NCBI GenBank assembly: GCA_013824165.1
Contig: PNNH01000031.1
Coordinates: 1-64,000 of the forward strand
Reading direction: 5' to 3'
From: Methylibium sp.
GTDB lineage: Bacteria > Pseudomonadota > Gammaproteobacteria > Burkholderiales > Burkholderiaceae_C
DNA: 64,000 bases
The notes beneath the pieces were generated by a model that saw only the letters and a list, made by a program, of their open reading frames with translations, was not told the origin of the DNA and made no database searches. This document shows, piece after piece, positions 25,459 through 33,609 of the stretch (within the stretch, counting starts at the first letter, position 1; each line of letters starts with the position of its first letter). Position numbers and translations under genes: made by a program.

Positions 25459-26559
25459 ATGAAAAAAGCAGTTCTGGTTTTGAGCGTTCTGGCGGCAAGC
25501 ACGACGGCTGCATGGGCGCAGTCCAGCGTCAGCCTGTACGGCATCGTGGATGTGGGCGTGCGCCGCACGACCAATGAGCACGCTGCTGGGGCTCCGAGTG
25601 ATTCCATCGTCCGTGTCGTGGGTGGTGGCATGTCGCAAAGCCGGCTGGGCATCAATGTCACTGAAGACATGGGTGGTGGCCTGAAGGCGATGGCCAATAT
25701 GGAACACCGCCTGACCTCGGACAACGGCACAGTGGCTGCTGGTGACTTCTGGCGTCAGTCCTGGGTCGCTCTGCAAGGTGGCTTCGGTCGCGTGACGGTC
25801 GGCCGTCAGTACAACGTGCTGTTCGACCTGGTCACGAGCACCTACGCTTCGTTCCCTTACTCGCCTTACGCTGAAGAGTACAAGCCGGAAATCGGCTTCT
25901 CGCTGGGCGCTCGCGCCAGTAATATGGTCAAGTACATGGCCGAAATGGGCCCGATCCGCGGCGGCGTGCAAGTGTCCGCTGGCGAGGGCAGTGCCACTGG
26001 CGGCAAGACGATGGGCGGCTATCTGCGCTACACGGATGGTGGCTTGGCCATCGGCGCCGGCATGCAGAACTACGAGTTCGGCTCCGGCAAGAAGGTCAAG
26101 GCCACGACCTTTGGCGGCTCCTACCGCACCGGTCCTTGGTACATGAACGCCGGCTATGCAGTGAACAAGGCCGACAACGGCCTGAGCGCGACTGATATGG
26201 CCGTGCTGGGCAGCATGTGGACCGGCAGCTCCAACGGTGGCTTTGGCGGCGCAGCCTTCCTGGCGGCTAACAAGCGCACGATGTGGACCATCGGCGCAGG
26301 CTACCAGTTGACCCCTCAGCTGAACCTGGGTGCGCATTACTGGAAGGCCGAGCAGACTGGCCTTGCCGCCGCTGCGAAGGCTGATGCCAAGTTCCTGTCG
26401 GTGATGGCTGACTACGCCTTCTCGAAGCGCACCGACGCCTATGTCGGTCTGGACAACACCAGCCTGTCGGGCAATGTGAGCCTGAATGGCGCCAACGGTG
26501 CTGCCAACGGTGCGAAGAAGCGCAACGGCATGATGGTGGGCCTGCGTCACCGCTTCTGA
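25459..26559 (+). CDS. General trimeric porin, second tandem copy
   Basis: Outer-membrane porin of the same family as the gene before it. The signal peptide MKKAVLVLSVLAASTTAAWA is followed by QSSVSLYGIVDVGVRR. RLGINVTEDMGGGLKAMANMEH corresponds to the matching block in the first porin, and the end is VGLRHRF. At 366 residues it is about 40 longer, mainly in loop regions, and the two are clearly diverged rather than a recent duplication. GTAGGAGACATCG gives a good ribosome binding site. Separate terminators suggest separate control of the two porins. Confidence 0.95.
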   Translation: MKKAVLVLSVLAASTTAAWAQSSVSLYGIVDVGVRRTTNEHAAGAPSDSIVRVVGGGMSQSRLGINVTEDMGGGLKAMANMEHRLTSDNGTVAAGDFWRQSWVALQGGFGRVTVGRQYNVLFDLVTSTYASFPYSPYAEEYKPEIGFSLGARASNMVKYMAEMGPIRGGVQVSAGEGSATGGKTMGGYLRYTDGGLAIGAGMQNYEFGSGKKVKATTFGGSYRTGPWYMNAGYAVNKADNGLSATDMAVLGSMWTGSSNGGFGGAAFLAANKRTMWTIGAGYQLTPQLNLGAHYWKAEQTGLAAAAKADAKFLSVMADYAFSKRTDAYVGLDNTSLSGNVSLNGANGAANGAKKRNGMMVGLRHRF

Positions 26560-26613
26560 TCGGAACTGATCAGTTGTGAGGCGGGCTGCGCGTGCTGCGC
26601 AGTTCTGCACACC

Positions 26614-26639
26614 AAGGGGTCGCGCTGCGACCCCTTTTC
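26614..26639 (+). terminator. Intrinsic terminator after the second porin
   Basis: AAGGGGTCGC (26614-26623) pairs perfectly with GCGACCCCTT (26627-26636) around a three-base loop, with TTC following. Stem strength compensates for the short T-tract. Confidence 0.8.
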
Positions 26640-26706
26640 AATTCGTGGCTGCGCTTGCGTGAAGAGTTACCGCACAGGCCCCGATTCCCTTTCCTAGCCT
26701 GTTGTC

Positions 26707-27468
26707 ATGCACCTTGACCGACTGCCCCGATGCAAGCTGATCAGCGCTTCCTTGCTGCTTGCCATGCTTGCGTGGCTGGCTGGTTGCGCGCATCAGGTGA
26801 CGCCCTTGACGCCCACTGCCGAGCAGTTGCCGGAGTGGTCAGCGCGCGAGCTGCCTGGCAAGCGGGCCACGCGCTACAGCTTCGCCAAACAGGATGGTCA
26901 GCCCTGTTTGATGGCGCAGGCTGATCGTTCGGTCAGTCTCTGGCGGCGGCGTCTGCAGCTGGCGCCGGAATCTTTGGGAGGGGTTGAGTTCGACTGGTGG
27001 GTGGCGGCGCCAGAGCCGCTTGGAACGGTGACGGCCCCCGAAACCGATGACGCACCGGCGCGGCTCGTGCTCGCTTTTGATGGCGACCCCCAGCGGCTGT
27101 CGATGCGCGAGCGCATGAAGTCCGAGTTGGTTCAGACCTTGACGGGCGAAGCGCCGCCTTATGCCACGCTGATGTATGTGTGGGACGCGCAGGCTGCGCC
27201 GGAAACAGTCGTCGTCAGTGCGCATAGCGATCGCGTTCGCAAGATCGTGGTCGGCTCTGGTGCGGCAGGCGCCAGGCGTTGGCAGCGCTTTCAGCGCGAT
27301 GTTCAGGCGGACTTCAAGCGTGCCTTCGATGAGATGCCGGGCGAGTTGGTTGGCGCGGCGTTCATGACAGATGCCGACAATACGCGGGGGAAGAACCAAG
27401 CCTGCTATGGGCGGCTGGTGTTCTTGGACACGCAGCGACGCAGCTTGCCTGGAAGCCTGGACTTCTAA
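26707..27468 (+). CDS. DUF3047-domain lipoprotein
   Basis: Predicted lipoprotein of unknown function. A basic N-terminus and hydrophobic core end in the lipobox LAGC at about residues 24-27. The DUF3047 marks are DDAPARLVLAFDGD, LMYVWDAQ, a glycine-rich IVVGSGAAG segment, and FMTDADNTRGKNQACYG near the end. Such proteins occur widely in proteobacteria without a proven role. The gene sits between a porin terminator and the peptide importer, with 275 bases before dppB, so a link to the importer is not established. Length 253 residues. Confidence 0.85.
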   Translation: MHLDRLPRCKLISASLLLAMLAWLAGCAHQVTPLTPTAEQLPEWSARELPGKRATRYSFAKQDGQPCLMAQADRSVSLWRRRLQLAPESLGGVEFDWWVAAPEPLGTVTAPETDDAPARLVLAFDGDPQRLSMRERMKSELVQTLTGEAPPYATLMYVWDAQAAPETVVVSAHSDRVRKIVVGSGAAGARRWQRFQRDVQADFKRAFDEMPGELVGAAFMTDADNTRGKNQACYGRLVFLDTQRRSLPGSLDF

Positions 27469-27743
27469 GCTCACCCGTCGCGCGCTGCCCCTAGGTGCTT
27501 TCCCGTTTGCCCCGGGCTGCAGAGTTCGCCATCATCACGCGCTCGTGACGATTGCCCCAAAAGGGTGACCGCCACCCGTCAGATGCGCGGTGAAGCTCCG
27601 CCCCTTGCAGTCTGGGCATTCCAGTGCTGCGTTCCAGAGATTTGGAAGGGCGCGTGGCCTGATTCCTGCATGCGATGGGCATGGCGACCGACCTGGCCCT
27701 TCCGGGGCCAGACAGGAATAGCACCCCCAAGCTCCCCCAGGAC
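27469..27743. other. Intergenic region before the peptide importer operon; no gene seen
   Basis: No supported gene lies here. The only clear structure is a hairpin CTGGCCC/GGGGCCAG near 27697-27716, without a T-tract, about 30 bases before the permease start. No strong promoter match was found, although the operon promoter probably lies in this stretch. Confidence 0.4.
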
Positions 27744-28727
27744 ATGCTAGTTTTCATTCTCAGACGTCTGGCCCAGGCCATCATCGTGATGCTGACGGTG
27801 GCCTTTATTGCGTTCATGCTGTTCCAGTATGTCGGCGACCCCGTCACCAATCTTCTCGGCCAAGATGCAACGCCTGAACAGCGTGAGCAATTGCGGCACG
27901 ATCTGGGGCTGGACGATCCCTTCCCGGTGCAGTTCGCCACCTTTGTGGGCAACGCAGTGCAGGGCGAGTTCGGCCTGAGCCTGCGCCAAGGCCGCAAAGT
28001 CTCCACGCTGATCATCGAGCGCTTCCCCGCCACCTTGGAACTGGCCTTGGTTGCCGGACTGATTGCCTTGTTCGTAGGCATCCCGCTGGGTGTTTACGCA
28101 GCGCTGCGGCGCGGCAAGTTCTCGTCGCAGCTGCTGATGACCTTGTCGCTGCTGGGCGTGTCGCTGCCGACCTTCCTGATCGGCATCCTGCTGATCCTGG
28201 TGTTTGCGGTGATGCTCAAGTGGCTGCCGAGCTTCGGCCGCGGCGATGTGGTCGCAATGGGGGCCTGGACCACTGGCTTGCTGACAGCCGATGGCTTGAA
28301 GCATCTGCTGCTGCCAGCCATCACCTTGTCGGTCTTTCAGCTGACCTTGATCATGCGCCTGGTGCGCGCCGAGATGCTGGAGGTGCTGCGCACCGACTAC
28401 ATCAAGTTCGCCCGAGCCCGCGGCCTCTCGAATCGCGCAGTCTATTTCGGCCATGCGCTGAAGAACACCCTGGTGCCTGTGATCACCATCACCGGCCTGC
28501 AACTCGGCTCGCTGATCGCGTTCGCCATCATCACCGAGACGGTGTTCCAGTGGCCGGGCATGGGCCTGCTGTTCATTCAGGCGGTGCAGTTTGCCGACAT
28601 CCCGGTGATGGCGGCCTATCTCTGCTTGATCTCCTTCATCTTCGTGACCATCAATCTGCTGGTCGACATGCTTTACTTCGCGGTCGATCCGCGGCTGCGT
28701 ATCGAAGGCAAGGTCGGAGGCCACTGA
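27744..28727 (+). CDS. Peptide/nickel-type ABC transporter permease (DppB/OppB family)
   Basis: First inner-membrane permease of a binding-protein-dependent importer. It begins with MLVFILRRLAQAIIVMLTVAF, the standard first helix of DppB-type permeases. The coupling EAA loop is seen as DYIKFARARGLSNRAVYFGHALKNTLVPV. Five or six more helices follow. The ATG at 27744 gives 327 residues. The stop overlaps the start of the amidohydrolase by one base (TGATG), showing translational coupling. Confidence 0.94.
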   Translation: MLVFILRRLAQAIIVMLTVAFIAFMLFQYVGDPVTNLLGQDATPEQREQLRHDLGLDDPFPVQFATFVGNAVQGEFGLSLRQGRKVSTLIIERFPATLELALVAGLIALFVGIPLGVYAALRRGKFSSQLLMTLSLLGVSLPTFLIGILLILVFAVMLKWLPSFGRGDVVAMGAWTTGLLTADGLKHLLLPAITLSVFQLTLIMRLVRAEMLEVLRTDYIKFARARGLSNRAVYFGHALKNTLVPVITITGLQLGSLIAFAIITETVFQWPGMGLLFIQAVQFADIPVMAAYLCLISFIFVTINLLVDMLYFAVDPRLRIEGKVGGH

Positions 28728-29956
28728 TGGGCGCGCCCATGATCGCGCCATCGTCGCGTGCGTTCGGCGCCTACCAGCGACTGGGGGCGGTGCAAGGTGA
28801 GCTCCAGGCCCTGCGGCGCGAGCTCCATACCATGCCGGAGCTGGGCTTTGAGGAGCGGCGCACGTCGGCGCGGGTGTGCGAAGCGCTCAAGCTCTGCGGT
28901 GTTGATGAGATCCACACCGGCATTGCCCAGACCGGCATCGTGGCGCTGATCCATGGCCGGAATGGCCCGGGCCGGCAGATCGGCTTGCGCGCCGACATGG
29001 ACGCCTTGCCGCTGCAGGAAGAGAACGACTTGCCTTGGCGTTCGGCCAGCCCTGGCTTGATGCACGCCTGCGGGCATGATGGCCATACCACCATGCTGAT
29101 CGGGGCAGCGCGCTATCTCGCGCAGACCCGTCAATTCGATGGCACGGCCGTGTTGATCTTTCAGCCTGGCGAAGAGGGCTATGCCGGTGCCCGAGCGATG
29201 ATCCAGGAAGGGCTGTTCGAGCGCTTCCCGGTGGAGTCGGTCTATGCCATGCACAACTGGCCGCAGCTGCCGGCCGGGCGGATCGGCCTGAACTCGGGCG
29301 CGATGATGGCCGCCTCGGACAAGGTCGAGATCACCTTGCACGGCCGCGGTGGTCATGGTGCGCATCCGCATCTGTCGGTGGATCCGGTGTTGATGGCCGG
29401 GCATGTGATTACGGCGGTTCAGAGTCTGGTGGCGCGCAATGTGGCGCCACTGGACCAGGCGGTGGTCAGCCTGTGCGCGCTGCGTGCCGGCGAACTCGGC
29501 GCCTTCAGCGTGATCCCGAGCACGGCCAAGCTGGTCGGCACTGTGCGCAGCTTCAAGCCCGCTGTGCAGCAACTCATCGAGGAGCGGCTGACCGCGCTGG
29601 TGGAATCCATTGCACTGGGCTTGGGCGGCAGCGCCACGGTGCAGTACACCCGCAGCTACCCGGCCACCATCAACACGCCGCGTGAGGCTGAATTTGCGGC
29701 CATGGTGGCGCGCGACTTGGTCGGGGCAGAACATGTGGACAGCGAACTGCCGCCCAGCATGGGTTCCGAAGACTTCTCTTTCATGCTGCAGGCCAAGCCA
29801 GGCGCCTACCTGCGCATCGGCCAGGCCAGCGACGCGGGCTCCGGCTGCGGACTGCACAACCCACGTTATGACTTCAACGACGAGATCCTGCCACTCGGCG
29901 CGGCCCTGTTTGCCTCGCTGATCGAGCATGGCCTGCCCATGGCGCCAGGCGCCTGA
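28727..29956 (+). CDS. M20-family amidohydrolase (hippurate hydrolase/aminoacylase type)
   Basis: Predicted metal-dependent hydrolase that removes acyl or aminoacyl groups from amino acid conjugates. The M20D signatures are RRELHTMPELGFEE at the N-terminus, GLRADMDALPLQE, HACGHDGH (113-120) and FQPGEEGYAGARAM; PSMGSEDFSFML near the end supplies further ligands. There is no signal peptide, so it acts in the cytoplasm. Its place between two permease genes, starting one base inside the first stop, suggests that it processes what the transporter brings in. Length 409 residues. Confidence 0.93.
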   Translation: MGAPMIAPSSRAFGAYQRLGAVQGELQALRRELHTMPELGFEERRTSARVCEALKLCGVDEIHTGIAQTGIVALIHGRNGPGRQIGLRADMDALPLQEENDLPWRSASPGLMHACGHDGHTTMLIGAARYLAQTRQFDGTAVLIFQPGEEGYAGARAMIQEGLFERFPVESVYAMHNWPQLPAGRIGLNSGAMMAASDKVEITLHGRGGHGAHPHLSVDPVLMAGHVITAVQSLVARNVAPLDQAVVSLCALRAGELGAFSVIPSTAKLVGTVRSFKPAVQQLIEERLTALVESIALGLGGSATVQYTRSYPATINTPREAEFAAMVARDLVGAEHVDSELPPSMGSEDFSFMLQAKPGAYLRIGQASDAGSGCGLHNPRYDFNDEILPLGAALFASLIEHGLPMAPGA

Positions 29957-29986
29957 GCCCCATCCAGAGTTTTTCCCGGAGCACCG

Positions 29987-30952
29987 ATGAGTTCCCCCAA
30001 TCCTGTACCCCAAGCCCCGACGGGCATGGCGCCGGCCCCTGCGCCTGGTGCCCTCAAGCGCTTCTTTGCCGGCGATGTCTGGCACTCGTTCAAGCGCTCG
30101 CCCACGGCCATCGTGGCGGCGGTGATCGCCTTCATCTGTGTGTTCTGCGCGCTGTTTGCCGACGTGGTGGCGCCGCACAACCCCTTCGATCTGGCGTCGC
30201 TGGAATTGATGGATTCGCGCCTGCCGCCAGCCTGGCTGGAGGGCGGTTCGACCAAGTTCCTGCTGGGCACTGATGACCAGGGGCGGGACATTCTCTCGGC
30301 CCTGATGTACGGCGCGCGCATCTCGCTGTTCGTTGGCCTCGCCTCGGTGATGCTGTCGATGCTGATCGGCGTCGGTCTGGGTCTGCTGGCTGGTTTCGTG
30401 GGCGGCAAGGTGGATGCTTTCATCATGCGCGTGTGCGATGTGATGCTGTCCTTCCCATCTATCCTGATCGCCTTGCTGATTGATGGCGTGGGGCGCGCGA
30501 TGTTTCCCAACGCGCACGATTCGCTGGCCTTCATGGTGCTGATCCTGGCCATTGCGATGTCGGGTTGGGTGCAGTACGCCCGCACGGTGCGCGGTTCGAC
30601 CATGGTGGAGCGCAACAAGGAATATGTGCAGGCCGCGCGGGTGATCGGCGTCAGCTCCTTCCGCATCATGCGCAAGCATGTGCTGCCCAATGTGCTGGGT
30701 CCGGTGCTGGTGCTGGCCACCATCCAGGTGGCTGCGGCCATCATCACCGAAGCCACCCTGTCCTTCCTGGGCGTCGGCGTGCCGCCCACCAGCCCGTCGC
30801 TGGGCACGCTGATCCGTGTCGGCAACGATTTCCTGTTCTCTGGCGAATGGTGGATCACGCTGTGGCCCGGCGTGATGCTGGTGCTGATTGCGCTGTCCGT
30901 GAACCTGCTCGGCGACTGGCTGCGCGATGCCCTGAACCCGCGGCTGCGCTGA
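29987..30952 (+). CDS. Peptide/nickel-type ABC transporter permease (DppC/OppC family)
   Basis: Second inner-membrane permease of the importer. After a Pro/Ala-rich cytoplasmic N-terminus comes FKRSPTAIVAAVIAFICVF, the first helix, then LLGTDDQGRDILSALMYGARISL, a hallmark of DppC proteins. The EAA loop is EYVQAARVIGVSSFRIMRKHVLPN. The start has CGGAG five bases upstream. Length 321 residues. It lies 30 bases after the amidohydrolase and 30 before the next gene. Confidence 0.94.
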   Translation: MSSPNPVPQAPTGMAPAPAPGALKRFFAGDVWHSFKRSPTAIVAAVIAFICVFCALFADVVAPHNPFDLASLELMDSRLPPAWLEGGSTKFLLGTDDQGRDILSALMYGARISLFVGLASVMLSMLIGVGLGLLAGFVGGKVDAFIMRVCDVMLSFPSILIALLIDGVGRAMFPNAHDSLAFMVLILAIAMSGWVQYARTVRGSTMVERNKEYVQAARVIGVSSFRIMRKHVLPNVLGPVLVLATIQVAAAIITEATLSFLGVGVPPTSPSLGTLIRVGNDFLFSGEWWITLWPGVMLVLIALSVNLLGDWLRDALNPRLR

Positions 30953-30982
30953 GGCGGCTGCTGAAGATCGAGATTGAGCCTC

Positions 30983-31978
30983 ATGACCTCACCCCTGCTT
31001 GAAGTCCGCCACCTGCGCGTCGAGTTTCCGACCCGCCAAGGCACGCTGCTGGCCCTGGATGACATCAACTTCGAGATCGCGCCAGGCGAGATTCTCGGCG
31101 TGGTGGGCGAGTCCGGTGCCGGCAAGTCCCTCACCGGCGCCTCCATCATCGGCCTGCTCGACCCGCCGGGACGCATCGCCAGCGGCGAGATCCTGCTGGA
31201 GGGCCGGCGTATCGACAACCTGCCTTACGACGAGATGCGCAAGATCCGCGGTCGCAAGATCGGCGCGATCTTCCAGGACCCGCTGACCTCGCTGAACCCG
31301 CTGTACACCATCGGGCGTCAGCTGACCGAGACCATCACCACCCACCTGGACCTGAGCGAAAGCCAGGCCCGCAAGCGCGCGATCGAGTTGTTGGAGCAGA
31401 CCGGCATTCCGGCGGCCGAGCAACGTATCGACCAGTATCCACATCAGTTCTCCGGCGGCATGCGCCAGCGTGTGGTGATCGCCCTGGCCTTGGCGGCCAG
31501 TCCCAAGCTGATCGTGGCGGACGAGCCCACGACGGCGCTGGATGTGTCCATCCAGGCGCAGATCATTTCCTTGCTGAAGAAGATCTGCAAGGAGCAGGGC
31601 GCAGCCGTCATGCTGGTGACGCACGATATGGGCGTGATCGCCGAGACCTGCGACCGCGTGGCGGTGATGTATGCCGGCCGCGTGGCCGAGATCGGCCCGG
31701 TTCATGACGTGATCCACAAGCCCAGCCACCCGTACACCGCGGGTCTGATGGGATCGATCCCAGCCATGGACGAGGACCGCGAACGCCTGCTGCAGATTGA
31801 CGGCTCCATGCCGCGTCTGAACGCCATTCCGCAAGGCTGCGCCTTCAATCCGCGTTGCCCCAAGGTGCATGAGCGCTGCCGTCAGGAGCGCCCTGAATTG
31901 ATCGAAGCGGGCTCGACCCGCGCCGCTTGCTGGCTGCTGGCCGGCCAGGCGCAAGCCCAGAAGGAACAAGCGCTATGA
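30983..31978 (+). CDS. Peptide ABC transporter ATP-binding protein (DppD/OppD family)
   Basis: Cytoplasmic ATPase of the importer. It shows Walker A (GESGAGKS), the Q-loop (IFQDPLTSLNP), the signature FSGGMRQRV, Walker B (KLIVADEPTTALD) and the H-loop (VTHDMGV). The C-terminal oligopeptide-transporter extension has GCAFNPRCP and ERC, the cysteine motif that binds an iron-sulfur cluster in some DppD/OppD proteins. The ATG at 30983 gives 331 residues; a TTG at 30974 was rejected. It overlaps the next gene by four bases. Confidence 0.95.
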   Translation: MTSPLLEVRHLRVEFPTRQGTLLALDDINFEIAPGEILGVVGESGAGKSLTGASIIGLLDPPGRIASGEILLEGRRIDNLPYDEMRKIRGRKIGAIFQDPLTSLNPLYTIGRQLTETITTHLDLSESQARKRAIELLEQTGIPAAEQRIDQYPHQFSGGMRQRVVIALALAASPKLIVADEPTTALDVSIQAQIISLLKKICKEQGAAVMLVTHDMGVIAETCDRVAVMYAGRVAEIGPVHDVIHKPSHPYTAGLMGSIPAMDEDRERLLQIDGSMPRLNAIPQGCAFNPRCPKVHERCRQERPELIEAGSTRAACWLLAGQAQAQKEQAL

Positions 31979-32970
31979 GCCGCCCCCTGGTTGAAGTCAA
32001 GGACCTTGCGAAGGTCTTCGATGTCTCGCCGCCCTGGTTGAACCGCGTGGTGGAGGGCAAGGGCAAGATGTATGTGCACGCCGTCGACGGCGTCAGTTTC
32101 AGCATCGAGAAAGGCAAGACCCTGGCCTTGGTGGGCGAGTCCGGCTGCGGCAAGAGCACCGTGGCACGCTTGCTGGTGGGTCTGTACAAGCCCACGCGTG
32201 GCAACGTCAGCGTCGATGGCGTTGATACCGCGACCACCCTGGCGGGAGCAGGTGCCAAGGCCTTGCGCCGGCGCATGCAGATGATCTTCCAAGACCCCTA
32301 CGCCTCGCTGAATCCGCGCTGGAAGGTGCAGGACATCATCGGTGAGCCGCTGCGCGAGCATGGCTTGATCAAGGATGACGAGGAATTGAAGACGCGTGTC
32401 GGCGAGCTGCTGCAGTCGGTGGGCCTGTCGCCCGCGGACCGCGAGAAGTTCCCGCACCAGTTCTCAGGCGGCCAGCGTCAGCGCATCTCGATCGCACGTG
32501 CGCTGGCGACCGAGCCCGAGTTCCTGGTCTGCGACGAGCCGACTTCGGCGCTGGACGTCTCGGTGCAGGCTCAGGTGCTCAACATCATGAAGGACCTGCA
32601 GCGCAAGCAGGGCCTGACCTATCTGTTCATCTCGCACAACCTCGCAGTGGTGCGGCATGTGGCGGACCAGGTCGGCGTGATGTATCTAGGTCGCCTGGTC
32701 GAATTGGGCAACAAGGCCGAGTTGTTCAGCCATCCGCGCCACCCTTACACGCGCATGCTGCTGGATGCGATTCCCGACATCCACATGACCGGTCGCGCGC
32801 GCACGCCGGTGCAGGGCGAGGTGCCCAATCCGCTCAACCCGCCCAGCGGCTGCAGCTTTCACCCGCGCTGCCCGCATGCCAACGACCGTTGCAAGTCGGA
32901 GCGGCCGCCGCTGCAGCAGTTTCAGGGCATCCAGGTGGCCTGCCACGCCGTGGCCGAAGGGCGTATCTGA
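31975..32970 (+). CDS. Peptide ABC transporter ATP-binding protein (DppF/OppF family)
   Basis: Second cytoplasmic ATPase of the importer, expected to pair with the preceding one. Walker A is GESGCGKS, the Q-loop IFQDPYASLNP, the signature FSGGQRQRI, Walker B FLVCDEPTSALD and the H-loop SHNLAVV. The C-terminal GCSFHPRCPHANDRC motif matches the family. The ATG at 31975 overlaps the previous stop (ATGA). Length 331 residues. No substrate-binding protein gene follows; lptM converges 10 bases later. Confidence 0.95.
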   Translation: MSRPLVEVKDLAKVFDVSPPWLNRVVEGKGKMYVHAVDGVSFSIEKGKTLALVGESGCGKSTVARLLVGLYKPTRGNVSVDGVDTATTLAGAGAKALRRRMQMIFQDPYASLNPRWKVQDIIGEPLREHGLIKDDEELKTRVGELLQSVGLSPADREKFPHQFSGGQRQRISIARALATEPEFLVCDEPTSALDVSVQAQVLNIMKDLQRKQGLTYLFISHNLAVVRHVADQVGVMYLGRLVELGNKAELFSHPRHPYTRMLLDAIPDIHMTGRARTPVQGEVPNPLNPPSGCSFHPRCPHANDRCKSERPPLQQFQGIQVACHAVAEGRI

Positions 32971-32980
32971 GCCTGTGGGC

Positions 32981-33208
32981 TCAGGGTCGCTGAGCGGCCG
33001 GGCTGCTGGCGCTGCCCGCTGGCTTGGCAGCAGCGTCCTTGGGCAGTGTCAGCGGGCCTTTCTGGCCACAGCCGCTCAGCATTGCCGTCAGCATCAGCGC
33101 CAGGGCGATGCTGCGGCTCGGGCTTGTCCTTGTTCCCAGGGCGGCCTTGGTGGGGCCGCATACACTTCTGGCTTGTGTGTTTTTCATCTCCGGAAGTTTA
33201 TCGGCCAT
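32981..33208 (-). CDS. lptM: LptM-like small lipoprotein (YifL family)
   Basis: Small lipoprotein that in E. coli helps the LPS translocon LptDE mature. The hydrophobic run IALALMLTAMLSGC ends in a lipobox, and CGQKGPLTLP directly after the cysteine is the diagnostic LptM motif. The ATG at 33208 has AGGAG six bases upstream and gives 75 residues with an unusually long basic region before the hydrophobic core. The ATG at 33187 has GGAG directly against it, which is too close. Adjacency to cyaY is conserved in many proteobacteria, but the usual lysA neighbour is absent. Confidence 0.82.
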   Translation of the reverse strand: MADKLPEMKNTQARSVCGPTKAALGTRTSPSRSIALALMLTAMLSGCGQKGPLTLPKDAAAKPAGSASSPAAQRP

Positions 33209-33560
33209 GACCGCTCCTGCCGCAACGCCACTCAGTGATGCCGACTATCTGGCGCGCGCCCACGCGGTGCTGTCCCATGTTGAGGCGCAGGTGGATGCCT
33301 GGCTGGATGCGGATGTGATCGACATCGACACGCACCGAACCGGCGGCCTGCTGGAGCTGGCGCTGCCTAACGGCAGCAAGATCGTGCTCAACGCGCAGCC
33401 GCCCCTGCAGGAGCTCTGGATGGCTGCCCGCGCGGGTGGCTTCCATTTCCGCTTTGTCGACGGCTTCTGGCTGGAGCGGGAAGGGCGCGAGTTCTTCGCC
33501 CTGCTGTCCAAGCTGGCCAGCGAGCAGGCCGGCAAGCCCTTGGCGTTTTCTGCGGCCTGA
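33207..33560 (+). CDS. cyaY: Frataxin-like iron-sulfur assembly regulator CyaY
   Basis: Small acidic cytoplasmic protein that binds iron and modulates the cysteine desulfurase complex. The acidic first helix has DADYLARAHAVLSHVEAQVDAWLDADVIDIDT, shown here in parts: many Asp and Glu residues along about residues 11-42. LELALPNGSKIVLNAQPPLQELWMA is the conserved beta-sheet core, followed by FHFRFVDGFWLEREGREFF. Length 117 residues. The start codon overlaps the divergent lptM start at CATG. Confidence 0.95.
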   Translation: MTAPAATPLSDADYLARAHAVLSHVEAQVDAWLDADVIDIDTHRTGGLLELALPNGSKIVLNAQPPLQELWMAARAGGFHFRFVDGFWLEREGREFFALLSKLASEQAGKPLAFSAA

Positions 33561-33582
33561 GTGGCCGGACTGCGGCTGAGGA

Positions 33583-33606
33583 CGAGCGGCGCCCGGGCGC
33601 CGCTCG
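33583..33606. terminator. Perfect 24-base palindrome between convergent cyaY and mrcA
   Basis: The sequence from 33583 to 33606 reads the same on both strands, centred on CCCGGG, and can form a strong GC hairpin. There is no T-tract. Its place between two convergent stops suggests a transcription-ending or RNA-stabilising hairpin, but this is inference. Confidence 0.5.
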
Positions 33607-33609
33607 CGC

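Noticed and set aside
28673-30679. A 668-codon minus-strand frame opposite the M20 amidohydrolase and permease
   Set aside because: It is histidine and glutamine rich without family motifs, and covers two clear genes on the other strand.
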